Of a stretch of DNA of 23,354 nt, positions 8,166-15,152 are shown one piece after another. Under the pieces are notes generated by a model that did not search any database, was not told the DNA's origin, and worked only from the letters and a program-made list of their open reading frames with translations. Made by a program: the position numbers and the translations under genes. Within the stretch, counting starts at the first letter, position 1. Every line of letters starts with the position of its first letter. The DNA comes from a virus. The stretch lies in the IMG/VR virus record IMGVR_UViG_3300048555_000201, positions 1 to 23,354 of that record. The stretch is one strand, 5' to 3'.

Positions 8166-8182
8166 TCCGAAGGAACTTTTAG
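8166..8182 (+). repeat. Leader repeat copy 1 (core AAGGAACTTTTAG)
   Basis: The 17-base sequence TCCGAAGGAACTTTTAG is identical to copy 2, 65 bases downstream. Five bases after it a hairpin forms: GAGGTCGGC (8188-8196) pairs with GCCGATCTC (8203-8211) around a 6-base loop, with one G-T wobble. The repeat-then-hairpin layout is shared with copies 2 and 3. Confidence 0.75.
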
Positions 8183-8230
8183 GCTGAGAGGTCGGCTCGG
8201 TTGCCGATCTCGGGTCGTGACACATGCGGT

Positions 8231-8247
8231 TCCGAAGGAACTTTTAG
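8231..8247 (+). repeat. Leader repeat copy 2
   Basis: An exact 17-base repeat of copy 1, ending 39 bases before the first early gene at 8287. Two bases after it TGACG (8250-8254) pairs with CGTCA (8260-8264) around a 5-base loop. It shares 15 bases (AAGGAACTTTTAGTG) with copy 3. Confidence 0.75.
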
Positions 8248-8286
8248 TGTGACGATCAACGTCAAATCAACAACGGAGAAACGCAC

Positions 8287-8730
8287 ATGACACTCACACG
8301 AGAAACCGCAATCGAAGCAATCCAAGCAAGCCCTTTCGCGGGTTGCACACTCACGGACGTAGCCAAAGGCTACGCTGTCAAGAAAACGCACAAGGACGCA
8401 GTCGCGTACCTCGCCGCCAAAGCGATGGTCACCTCGCGCAAGCGTTGGCTCAACGCACACAAAGCCGCCGTAGGCGGTGACGACCTTCGCATGGCCGCAT
8501 ACGCTGCCGAAGGCAGAGCCGAGACCAACACCGCATGGGCGGAAGTGCGCAAGGCTGAGTCCGACGCACCTGCCAAGCCGAAGGCTTCCAAGCCCAAGGC
8601 CAAAGCCAAGGCACCCGTGACGCCGAAGGCTGACAACCTCGATGCGCTTGCAGAGCAACTCGTTGCTCTCGACGATGCCGCCTTCACGAAGTTCACAGCG
8701 AAGCTGATCTCGCTCAAAACTGGCAAGTAA
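8287..8730 (+). CDS. First early protein with a Lys/Ala/Pro-rich histone-tail-like linker
   Basis: A 147-residue protein with a GGAG site upstream of its ATG. Residues 1-90 look like a helical domain (TLTDVAKGYAVKKTHKDAVAYLAAKAMV and further Ala-rich helices). Residues 93-115 are a low-complexity linker rich in Lys, Pro and Ala, like the tails of histone H1-like and HU-like DNA-binding proteins. Residues 118-145 form a short second helical region (LDALAEQLVALDDAAFTKFTAKL). It is the first plus-strand gene after the divergent region and is followed by a strong terminator, so it is probably abundantly transcribed as a single-gene unit. Nucleic-acid binding is suggested by the basic linker. The family is not recognised. 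Confidence 0.8.
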   Translation: MTLTRETAIEAIQASPFAGCTLTDVAKGYAVKKTHKDAVAYLAAKAMVTSRKRWLNAHKAAVGGDDLRMAAYAAEGRAETNTAWAEVRKAESDAPAKPKASKPKAKAKAPVTPKADNLDALAEQLVALDDAAFTKFTAKLISLKTGK

Positions 8731-8750
8731 GCGCGAGCACTTAACCCACC

Positions 8751-8785
8751 AAGCCTCACACCCTCGCGGGTGTGGGGTTTTTTTT
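8751..8785 (+). terminator. Rho-independent terminator after the first early gene
   Basis: CACACCC (8757-8763) pairs perfectly with GGGTGTG (8768-8774) around a TCGC tetraloop. The stem extends outward through CCT/GGG and AAG/TTT pairs, and is followed by eight Ts (8778-8785). This is the clearest intrinsic terminator in the window. It lies between the genes at 8287 and 8812, so downstream expression needs read-through or another promoter. Confidence 0.9.
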
Positions 8786-8811
8786 GTGTCTAAACCAACG
8801 GAGGTACACAC

Positions 8812-9009
8812 ATGGACGGACAACAACAACGACGACGCACTCCCACGTGGGTCGAGAACACGCTTGGATGGATTGGAACGGGCGCGTTCGGCTTCTTCTT
8901 CGCGTGGATGATAATCAACTGGCTATTGGGCTGTGGCGAGTCATTCCCGATGGCAGATGGTTCACGCATGATGGGCGAATGCTTGTCGATCCTGCCGTGG
9001 AGGTGGTGA
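8812..9009 (+). CDS. Small single-pass membrane protein
   Basis: A 65-residue protein with an excellent ribosome site (GGAGGT, six bases before ATG). The N-terminus is polar and basic (DGQQQRRR), then one hydrophobic segment of about 20 residues (LGWIGTGAFGFFFAWMIINW) and a short Cys-containing tail. The positive N-terminus suggests that end stays in the cytoplasm. There is no lipobox or enzymatic motif. Tiny membrane proteins early in phage operons often affect superinfection or the host envelope, but no such role can be read here. Holin is possible in size, but it is far from the lysin gene. Confidence 0.75.
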   Translation: MDGQQQRRRTPTWVENTLGWIGTGAFGFFFAWMIINWLLGCGESFPMADGSRMMGECLSILPWRW

Positions 9010-9019
9010 CAGCCTCACA

Positions 9020-9041
9020 CGCACACACACACATGTGTGCG
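9020..9041. promoter_or_regulatory. Hairpin CGCACACA/TGTGTGCG
   Basis: A perfect 8-base inverted repeat around a CACACA loop lies just after the small membrane-protein stop. No T-run follows, so it is more likely an RNA-stability or leader element than a terminator. Confidence 0.45.
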
Positions 9042-9050
9042 CACATTTAT

Positions 9051-9063
9051 AAGGAACTTTTAG
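9051..9063 (+). repeat. Leader repeat copy 3
   Basis: The core AAGGAACTTTTAG recurs here, extended to AAGGAACTTTTAGTG as in copy 2, and preceded by TTTAT. Five bases after it AGCCA (9069-9073) plus TCGA pair with TCGA plus TGGCT (9089-9093), followed by TTT. The next gene starts at 9127. Confidence 0.75.
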
Positions 9064-9126
9064 TGAGAAGCCAGTCGACTTGTCGATTTGGCTTTTCGTC
9101 GTTTTCACAACATCACAGGAGCAATC

Positions 9127-9513
9127 ATGGAAACAACAACTCAACTCGATTTATCGCAATTCACTGGATCAATGCAGTTCGCCAAGTTCGGCCTGACCAA
9201 CAGCGTCATGTCGGAAGGTGTCACGCACGTAGCCAACGAGCTTAATTGCTTCTGGCTTGTGCAGGACATCGACCTCTACATTCGCGATCTTGCGAGGAAG
9301 GGCAAGGACGTCAGCTTCGTTGTTGCTTTCCTCACAGCCAAGGACGACGGAGGCGCAGTTCTGCAACTCCAAGACGGTAACGATAACCACCTCAAGGAAG
9401 TTCACATCCCATACACGGACTTCGACTTCAACGCTGTAAGCGATGATTTCCAGATATGGGCCGCGCCAAACGAGATCAATGGGTACACCCTGTACCTCCC
9501 TCGCGAACACTAA
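9127..9513 (+). CDS. DUF6876-like small protein
   Basis: A 128-residue protein starting METTTQLDLSQFTGSMQF at an ATG with AGGAG five bases upstream. An in-frame earlier start at 9088 lacks a ribosome site. The order LSQFTGS, then GVTHVANELNCFWLVQDID, then a variable strand region, then HIPYTDFDF and a final YTLYLP matches what I recall of the DUF6876 family, small soluble proteins widespread in phages, plasmids and mobile elements with no known function. It lies between repeat copy 3 and the promoter-like site before the ATPase. The family assignment is from memory and moderately secure. Confidence 0.75.
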   Translation: METTTQLDLSQFTGSMQFAKFGLTNSVMSEGVTHVANELNCFWLVQDIDLYIRDLARKGKDVSFVVAFLTAKDDGGAVLQLQDGNDNHLKEVHIPYTDFDFNAVSDDFQIWAAPNEINGYTLYLPREH

Positions 9514-9525
9514 AAAACTTTCAAC

Positions 9526-9566
9526 TTGCGCTAAAGGTGTCTTGTGTGTATCGTAAGTTATACACA
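9526..9566 (+). promoter_or_regulatory. Promoter with palindromic operator upstream of the ATPase gene
   Basis: A possible -35 TTGCGC (9526-9531) is followed, at 17 bases, by TATCGT (9549-9554). A perfect inverted repeat TGTGTAT (9545-9551) / ATACACA (9560-9566), 8 bases apart, covers the -10. AAAGGTGT lies between the boxes. The same arrangement of AAAGGTGT plus a TGTAT/ATACA palindrome occurs at 15667-15695. The boxes are weak; the palindrome is clear. Confidence 0.5.
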
Positions 9567-9605
9567 TTACACCTTGGCGTTTCACATCAACCCACGGAGA
9601 TCAAT

Positions 9606-11429
9606 ATGACCCCAACGCAAACAAAGCTGCGTTCATGTCTGAGTATCGCTGACTTTTCCAAGAGACGAGCCGCTGTTCGCGGTCTTTTCTCTGCGTCAGT
9701 TTCAGTACGTGTTCAGAACAGCATACAGTCTGCGGTTAAGTCCGCAGATAAGGCGACCCTGCCGCCAAGTGTAGCAAGGAAACCAACACCCTCAGTCATT
9801 CGCGACAACATGACCATCATCACGATGGCCCTAATCATCGAGCAGTCAAGCGGTGGTTTGGTGGGTGAGTATAACGCCGTCAGCATGACGATGGATTGCA
9901 TCGGAGACCAAGGCTTATGCGCATCCGGCAGAGGCGGCAAGACTCGCTTTGCGGAGCACGAAAAACACCAAGAAGAGTTCGATCAACTCATTGCAACAAC
10001 AATCACGGAGACACCACCTATGAGCTTAACCGCCGCACTTAACGCTTACGATTACGCACGTATCGAGGGCTTTGCCGAGGAAATGACCATCTGGCAGGAT
10101 CTTGCCGAGGTTTGCGACCAAACCACGTCTGACGGGGTCAAGTCCCTCGTTGGTATTCGCGAGGTAGCAGACACCCCACGTACCGTGTCGGACATCAAAC
10201 TCGACCTCATGGCCCCTGATGATCTTGCGCTCTACGAGAAGATCTTAACGCACCTTCAGTCAGAGCCAATGGCAGACGAGCCAACGCCTCGAACCGTCCT
10301 CAATCCACCCACCGACCCCGCGCTTATCAACCTTGCGCTATCACAGGCCAGTCTGCCGCCAATCACAGACCTGATCGAGCAGATCAACACGCTCACAGAA
10401 GAGCTTGAGAAGGCCCACAGCACCCCTGTAATCGGATCTGCATCCGAGGAGTCCAAGCACGACGGAACGATCCCTAGTGGACGTCTGACGACTCAGGAGG
10501 CATGGAGAGCGTTCGGTCTGGCGCGAGGCAAGAAGCAGTTCAGCTTTAAGGTGCCTGTATGGGAGTGGGATTCACCTCACCCTCACGTGCCAGAGGTTGA
10601 CGAGGACTACGTGTTCCGTCCGTTCGAGCTGTTGCGTGTGTTGTACGCAGTCATGACCAACCAACGCTGTTACCTGCACGGCCACACTGGATCGGGCAAG
10701 ACAACGCTTGTCGAACAGGTTGCGGCACGTCTTACATGGCCGTTCATGCGTGTCAATTTCGACAGCGAGATCACACGTATGGATCTCATCGGACGTGATG
10801 TTCTGGTCAACGAGGGCGGTGTTACTTCATCCAAGTTCGTGGACGGTATCTTGCCCCAGATGATGTCTGGCCCGTATATCGGGTGCCTCGACGAGATAGA
10901 CTTCGTGCGTCCTGACATTGCCTACGTCTTACAACGTGCGGCAGAGGGCAACGGTCTCATGCTCACCGAGGATGGTGGCCGTATGGTCAAGCCTCACAAG
11001 CTGTTCCGCATGTTCGCAACTGGCAACACTGTCGGGCAGGGTGACGAGTACGGTATGTACCAAGGCTCACGTCCACAGAGCATGGCGTTCCTTGATCGTT
11101 GGACTGTGTGGGTCAAGGTCGACTACCTCAAACCCGCTGATCGCAAGCGTCTAATATCTGCACGTCTGCCCAAGTTGCCAGAGGTACACGCAGAGAAGCT
11201 CAACAGATACGTGACCGAGCATCTTGAGGCGTTCACCAAGTCCAAGGTCATGCAACCAATATCTCCACGTGGGTTCCTATCACTAGGGCAAGCCATGTGT
11301 GCCTACCTATCATTCATCGACGACGAGAAGAAGGCAGTCGAGGAAGCCCTTGAGACTACGATGCTTGACCGAGCAACGGTCAATGATCGTGCAGTCCTCA
11401 AGGCAATTTCACAGCGAGTATGGGGTTAA
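9606..11429 (+). CDS. MoxR/CobS-like AAA+ ATPase with long N-terminal extension
   Basis: A 607-residue protein. The AAA+ domain (about residues 320-540) has Walker A GHTGSGKTT at 359-367, Walker B CLDEID with D429/E430, sensor-1-like FATGNTVG and a RW motif (AFLDRW). The segments VEQVAARLTWPFMRVNFDS, DLIGRD and PHKLFRMFATGNT follow the cobaltochelatase CobS pattern closely. CobS itself is near 330 residues; here about 300 extra N-terminal residues include a short coiled coil near 255-280. I chose the ATG at 9606 (GGAG upstream); a second possible start is 10020. It precedes the VWA/HExxH gene by two bases. MoxR/CobS ATPases remodel partner proteins together with a VWA protein. With no CobN seen in the window, cobalt insertion is unlikely to be its job here. 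Confidence 0.88.
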   Translation: MTPTQTKLRSCLSIADFSKRRAAVRGLFSASVSVRVQNSIQSAVKSADKATLPPSVARKPTPSVIRDNMTIITMALIIEQSSGGLVGEYNAVSMTMDCIGDQGLCASGRGGKTRFAEHEKHQEEFDQLIATTITETPPMSLTAALNAYDYARIEGFAEEMTIWQDLAEVCDQTTSDGVKSLVGIREVADTPRTVSDIKLDLMAPDDLALYEKILTHLQSEPMADEPTPRTVLNPPTDPALINLALSQASLPPITDLIEQINTLTEELEKAHSTPVIGSASEESKHDGTIPSGRLTTQEAWRAFGLARGKKQFSFKVPVWEWDSPHPHVPEVDEDYVFRPFELLRVLYAVMTNQRCYLHGHTGSGKTTLVEQVAARLTWPFMRVNFDSEITRMDLIGRDVLVNEGGVTSSKFVDGILPQMMSGPYIGCLDEIDFVRPDIAYVLQRAAEGNGLMLTEDGGRMVKPHKLFRMFATGNTVGQGDEYGMYQGSRPQSMAFLDRWTVWVKVDYLKPADRKRLISARLPKLPEVHAEKLNRYVTEHLEAFTKSKVMQPISPRGFLSLGQAMCAYLSFIDDEKKAVEEALETTMLDRATVNDRAVLKAISQRVWG

Positions 11430-11431
11430 TC

Positions 11432-13285
11432 ATGAAAACATCTACATTCACCAACGAACTTACAAAATCATCCGCAGTGTTCGGACGCAAGCATGACATC
11501 AAGGTCGTGTTTACTGGCGACAGTGCGGCAACCAATGGCGAGACAATCAAGCTACCCGCCATCGACAAGAACAGCAACATGACCGACGAGCAGATGGATA
11601 TTCTGCGTGGTTACGTAGACCATGAGGCAGGTCACGTTAAGCACACGGATCATGCGGCTGTCAGAGCATTGGGCGAGGAGTGCAGACTTAACGACAACAT
11701 GCACCTCAAGTCTGTCTGGAATGCGCTTGAGGACATATGGCTTGAGCGTCGTGTCATGGATGATTATCCGGGTGCGGCTCACAACCTTGCGGCAACGACT
11801 AACGCTGTCAACAAGGAGTTCCTTGAGCTTGCGGCCAAGAAGCCAGACTACGCGAAGCATGACAACGCTGTCGCGGCAGTTGCGATCACATGGGAGGGGC
11901 GCAAGTCTTACGGCGGCCCGACATGTCAGCAGTGTCTCGACCTAATCAACGAAGATCTCAGGAACACGCTCCCCAAGTGGGTTGGTGCGCTTGAGCATTG
12001 CCGTACCACGCAGGACGTTATCGCGCTTGCTCGTGTGGTTCACCAATCATTGCGCGACGAAGACTACAAGGAGAAACCAGAGGATGAGCCAAGAGATGCA
12101 AGTGAAGATACAGGTGATGGAGAAGAACGATCCGAGCCAAGTGCCAGTGACGATAACGGTGACGAAGAGCGGAGCGACGACGCCGGAGCTAGTGAAGATA
12201 GCACAACGGGTGATGAAGACGATGGATCTGATGGCGGCACCGTGCCTGATGACGGTATTGCCGAAGGAGAAGTTACGCCAGACGATGCTGAACCCGAACC
12301 GTTTGACCCAGATTTAGGCAAGCATGTAGAGACCCTCATGAAGCGTGGCGAGCTAACGTCCTCGGATGGATTCTCTTACGTCACATATGATGAAGAGGAT
12401 GCTTGGCACCACCGCACACTAGAGACCTATAACTCTCGCATCTTACGTGATGGCAATCCCATCGTGTACGACAACCTGCTTCATGACATGGCAGGTGAGG
12501 TTAATTCCATGCGCAACAAGCTGATGCGTTCACTCGTAGCCAAGCAGAAGCGTGACTGGGATTATGGCCGAGAGGATGGTCGTCTGGATACACGTCGGTT
12601 TACGCAAGCCTTTGGTGGTCGAACCAACGTGTTCAAGATGCGCACTGACAGCACCGAACTCGACACAGCAGTCACCGTGCTCGTGGATCTTAGCGGCAGT
12701 ATGCACGGCAGTAAGATCAAGCTCGCGACACAGTGTTGCATAGCCATGTGTGAGTCACTCGACAAGGCAGGTGTTGCTTACGAAGTCTTGGGCTTCACTA
12801 ACGAGTACACCTACCCAGAGACTCTTGATGTGAAGTATGACCGTCTGCTTCCATTGCACATGTTCATCTTCAAGCAGTTCGACGAGCGTTTGTTCGAGGC
12901 CAAGGGTTCTATTGCCGCCATGAAGGACATGGCACTGTGGGACAACTCGGATGGTGATGCTGTAGCCAAGGCACATGCGAGACTGCTCGATAGGCAGGAG
13001 CGTAGACGTGTGATGTTGGTGCTGTCTGACGGTTACCCTGAGTGTAGCGGTGATCGTGTAAACATTGATCGTTATACCCGCAACGCAGTTAATGACGTCG
13101 CCAAGTCTGGCACGGACATTATCGGTATCGGCATCATCTCCGACGCTGTCCGCAGATACTACCCGAAGTACACGGTGGTGAAGGATGTCAGCGACCTTGC
13201 AGGTGCGGCAATGGATCAACTGTCCAAGGCGTTACTGGGTGACCGCTTCCAAGTAGATAACAGCAAGCTCATGGATGTTTCATGA
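11432..13285 (+). CDS. CobT-like VWA protein with HExxH motif
   Basis: A 617-residue partner of the preceding ATPase. Residues 64-68 are HEAGH, a metallopeptidase-type HExxH motif, followed by NALEDIWLER at 97-106 that could give a third Glu ligand. Residues about 217-295 form a very acidic Asp/Glu/Ser/Gly linker, as in CobT. The C-terminal VWA domain has the metal-site motif DLSGSM (D419, S421, S423) and a later VLSDGYPE. I chose the ATG at 11432 over 11420 because GGGG lies six bases before it. CobT in cobalt chelatase joins the ATPase ring to the chelatase. Here the HExxH region may be a protease or substrate-binding part. The pairing is clear; the activity is inferred. Confidence 0.88.
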   Translation: MKTSTFTNELTKSSAVFGRKHDIKVVFTGDSAATNGETIKLPAIDKNSNMTDEQMDILRGYVDHEAGHVKHTDHAAVRALGEECRLNDNMHLKSVWNALEDIWLERRVMDDYPGAAHNLAATTNAVNKEFLELAAKKPDYAKHDNAVAAVAITWEGRKSYGGPTCQQCLDLINEDLRNTLPKWVGALEHCRTTQDVIALARVVHQSLRDEDYKEKPEDEPRDASEDTGDGEERSEPSASDDNGDEERSDDAGASEDSTTGDEDDGSDGGTVPDDGIAEGEVTPDDAEPEPFDPDLGKHVETLMKRGELTSSDGFSYVTYDEEDAWHHRTLETYNSRILRDGNPIVYDNLLHDMAGEVNSMRNKLMRSLVAKQKRDWDYGREDGRLDTRRFTQAFGGRTNVFKMRTDSTELDTAVTVLVDLSGSMHGSKIKLATQCCIAMCESLDKAGVAYEVLGFTNEYTYPETLDVKYDRLLPLHMFIFKQFDERLFEAKGSIAAMKDMALWDNSDGDAVAKAHARLLDRQERRRVMLVLSDGYPECSGDRVNIDRYTRNAVNDVAKSGTDIIGIGIISDAVRRYYPKYTVVKDVSDLAGAAMDQLSKALLGDRFQVDNSKLMDVS

Positions 13286-13467
13286 AGCGCGTCAAGGTAC
13301 GCACTGAGTGGATGGGCTTGCACCCCCGAAATGACATGCGTTTCTGGCTTGCCGTTGCACTGCGCGTCAAGACACGGAGCGTTCGTCACAAGGATTTCCA
13401 TACGATCAAGCTGATTTGTATGGAGGTCGATCATCAAATCAAACAACTGAAAGGAGACCAAGTATGA
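13282..13467 (+). CDS. Small basic protein coupled to the VWA gene, unknown
   Basis: A 61-residue basic protein (MKRVKVRTEW start; net charge strongly positive). Its ATG overlaps the VWA stop as ATGA and has no ribosome site of its own; its stop overlaps the next ATG as ATGA too. The tight coupling on both sides argues that it is translated. It holds an aromatic/hydrophobic centre (DMRFWLAVALRVK) and no known motif. The family is not recognised. Confidence 0.6.
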   Translation: MKRVKVRTEWMGLHPRNDMRFWLAVALRVKTRSVRHKDFHTIKLICMEVDHQIKQLKGDQV

Positions 13468-13985
13468 ATATATTTTTCGTAGACAAAGATCCCAAGATTG
13501 CGGCGCAGTCTTTGGGTGACAAGCATGTTGGTAAGATGCTTGTTGAATCTGCGCAGATGTTATTCACCGCTGTTCGTGAGCATGGCTACGATGGTGGTGG
13601 TTACAAGTCTGCGTATCAACACCACCCCATGACCAAGTGGGTGGGCAAGTCTTACCTACATGCGCAGTGGTTGCTTGACCATGCTATCGAACTCGCACGA
13701 GAGTTTGAATTGCGTTACGAACATGAGCACAAAACCAAATCCATGTTGCCAGTGTTGAGCATGGCCGTGCATCACCACATGCCAGAAAAACCATGGCGCA
13801 ATCCGCCTCGCTGTATGCCTGACATCTACAAGATTGCTTACGATGCTTGGGAGGGTGACATCCCGTGTCACGTCCAATCATATCGTGACTTCTACAGGTG
13901 TGAGAAAACAACATGTCACAAGTACACCAATCGTGCTGTGCCTAAGTGGTTGAGCGAGGTTATCACGGAGGTGCCTCATGTCTGA
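13464..13985 (+). CDS. Conserved phage protein (MNIFFVDKDP family), unknown
   Basis: A 173-residue protein with a strong AAGGAG site. The opening MNIFFVDKDPKIAAQSLGDK, then HVGKMLVESAQML and the segment with HHPMTKWVGKS and AQWLLDHAIELAREFELRY, fit a widespread family of phage and bacterial proteins of unknown function in which DKHV, HP and WL..H are conserved. Many His and Cys residues (including HVQSYRDFYRCEKTTCHKY) could bind metal or nucleic acid. It is translationally coupled to its neighbours. I recognise the pattern but not an activity; a DNA-repair or nuclease role would be a guess. Confidence 0.8.
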   Translation: MNIFFVDKDPKIAAQSLGDKHVGKMLVESAQMLFTAVREHGYDGGGYKSAYQHHPMTKWVGKSYLHAQWLLDHAIELAREFELRYEHEHKTKSMLPVLSMAVHHHMPEKPWRNPPRCMPDIYKIAYDAWEGDIPCHVQSYRDFYRCEKTTCHKYTNRAVPKWLSEVITEVPHV

Positions 13986-14256
13986 ATCACTCAAGTACAA
14001 GTGGTGGGAGTACCACAAGCAAAATCCACAGGTCTACGATCTTGTTGAGCAGTTCACGTTCGACATCATCAGACGTGGGTATGAGAACTACTCAATCAAT
14101 TCAGTGTTCGAGCGCATCAGATGGCACACAGACGTCGAGACTGAGGGCGAGCAGTTCAAGTTATCCAACAACCATCGTGCTTATTACGCACGTTACTTTA
14201 TGCACAACCACCCTGAGCATCAGGGTTTCTTTAGAACCAAGGAGACTGGCAAATGA
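13978..14256 (+). CDS. Conserved small phage protein (KWWEYHKQNP family), unknown
   Basis: A 92-residue protein with a strong GGAGGT site five bases before its ATG. It overlaps the previous gene by 8 bases. The pattern W.YHK.NPQVYDLVEQFTFD, then SINSVFERIRWHTD, then NNHRAYYARYFM and a final GFFRTK recurs in many phage and prophage genomes as I remember them. It looks like a compact helical domain with conserved aromatic, Arg and His residues, possibly nucleic-acid binding. The function is not known. Confidence 0.8.
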   Translation: MSESLKYKWWEYHKQNPQVYDLVEQFTFDIIRRGYENYSINSVFERIRWHTDVETEGEQFKLSNNHRAYYARYFMHNHPEHQGFFRTKETGK

Positions 14257-14822
14257 AAAAAGCAAATGACGTTATAGATAACATCACCAAGAAATCACTC
14301 GCGTCTTACGGCGTGAAGAGCGAAGAACAAGAAACGGCTGCAACCGTATCGACAGACTTGTTCTCCGCTACCGATGACTATGGAGTATCTACTAAACCAA
14401 AAACCAAGCGGCGAATCCATAGTCGCACAGCCAAACAGATGCGTCCAGTCACGCCACGCGCTGAGTACGCCAAGCGTTACCCCGAATCCCAAACGCCAAG
14501 CGCATCGAGCAGGGCAAGTGTGGACAAAGTCTTGCTCGATTGCAGAGAACTACCCTCACCCGATCAACCCATCAAGGGCTATGCCGGATACACACAGGAA
14601 GAGTGGGACAAGTTGCTCACTGTCGTGACGCGGTACATGGCAGACGTGGTTGAGGGTGCAGGTCTTATCTACAGGGGGCCAACGATGTTTGGTGTTGATA
14701 GGTGGCGTGATGGCCTGTCCTTGCTCATGCAAGAGTGCTTCCGTCACAGAGATCCTTGGGATGATAAGTACCGACACATCAGCGTCAATGGCCGCATTGA
14801 TACAGACGAACGTCAGCCATGA
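14253..14822 (+). CDS. Early-operon protein with disordered N-terminal half, unknown
   Basis: A 189-residue protein with AGGAG upstream and an ATGA overlap with the previous gene. Residues 1-95 are low-complexity and basic (KPKTKRRIHSRTAKQMRP), probably unstructured. Residues 100-189 look folded (YAGYTQEEWDKLLTVVTRYM, GPTMFGVDRWRDGLSLLMQE). The basic tail suggests nucleic-acid contact. The family is not recognised. Confidence 0.7.
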   Translation: MKKANDVIDNITKKSLASYGVKSEEQETAATVSTDLFSATDDYGVSTKPKTKRRIHSRTAKQMRPVTPRAEYAKRYPESQTPSASSRASVDKVLLDCRELPSPDQPIKGYAGYTQEEWDKLLTVVTRYMADVVEGAGLIYRGPTMFGVDRWRDGLSLLMQECFRHRDPWDDKYRHISVNGRIDTDERQP

Positions 14823-14983
14823 AAACTACCGAGATAAATGTCGTGATCGAGCAGTTCCAGTGGGTGCTGTACGAGGACATGCAAACGCAAGACGAGCAAC
14901 TGAGCCAACTTCACGAGTTGGCTTGGAAGCTAGTCAATCTAACCAGAGTGGAGGATCAACATGAGTCTGAATCAAGTTCTTAA
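14819..14983 (+). CDS. 54-residue protein, unknown
   Basis: A short ORF read directly from the sequence. Its ATG overlaps the previous stop as ATGA. The product is acidic and Gln-rich with a Leu-rich amphipathic helix (QLSQLHELAWKLVNL). The stop falls 23 bases inside the next gene. It sits in a run of overlapping genes and has the same base character as its neighbours, so translation is likely. Function unknown. Confidence 0.55.
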   Translation: MKTTEINVVIEQFQWVLYEDMQTQDEQLSQLHELAWKLVNLTRVEDQHESESSS

Positions 14984-15152
14984 TATGGAGTGTGTGCTCG
15001 AATGGATAAAGGCTTGCCCATTTGAGTACCGCGTCTCGTCGTACCAGAGCGGCGCGATAAGCATAAAGGTAGACGTCCCAGAGAATATGGAGTGGGCGGT
15101 GAAGGATGGCAATTACGATACCGAGGAGGTGAAAGATGAGCGTGATAGTTAA
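14961..15152 (+). CDS. Small early-operon protein, unknown
   Basis: A 63-residue protein with GTGGAGG about six bases before its ATG. It overlaps the previous gene by 23 bases and the next by 17. It has a short hydrophobic start (NQVLNMECVLEWIKAC) and a beta-like middle, ending in an acidic tail. No motif is recognised. Support comes from the ribosome site and operon packing. Confidence 0.6.
   Translation: MSLNQVLNMECVLEWIKACPFEYRVSSYQSGAISIKVDVPENMEWAVKDGNYDTEEVKDERDS

Larger units (their letters stand above)
8001..8286. promoter_or_regulatory. Divergent regulatory region between the late minus operon and early plus genes
   Basis: No convincing gene lies here. It contains a perfect GGTCT-GAA-AGACC hairpin at 8081-8093, two exact 17-base direct repeats (8166-8182 and 8231-8247), and hairpins following each repeat. 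A 40-codon frame from 8130 to 8252 has no ribosome site. I see no clear sigma-70 promoter, so phage-specific signals are likely. Both flanking operons start from this stretch, so it must carry their control elements. Confidence 0.6.

Noticed and set aside
8130-8252. 40-codon frame spanning both leader repeats
   Set aside because: No ribosome site, and the product is Arg/Val-rich without character. The repeats are better explained as regulatory.
8179-8829. Long minus-strand frame opposite the first early gene
   Set aside because: It lies fully antisense to a gene with a good ribosome site and terminator, has Cys/Arg/Leu-rich shadow composition and runs through the terminator.
9456-9605. N-terminal extension of the ATPase by 50 codons
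   Set aside because: It would overlap the previous gene and the palindromic promoter-like region. The ATG at 9606 has GGAG upstream.
9606-13285. Reading the ATPase/VWA pair as cobalamin synthesis genes
   Set aside because: No CobN or other cobalamin gene is in the window, and both proteins differ in architecture from the chelatase subunits.
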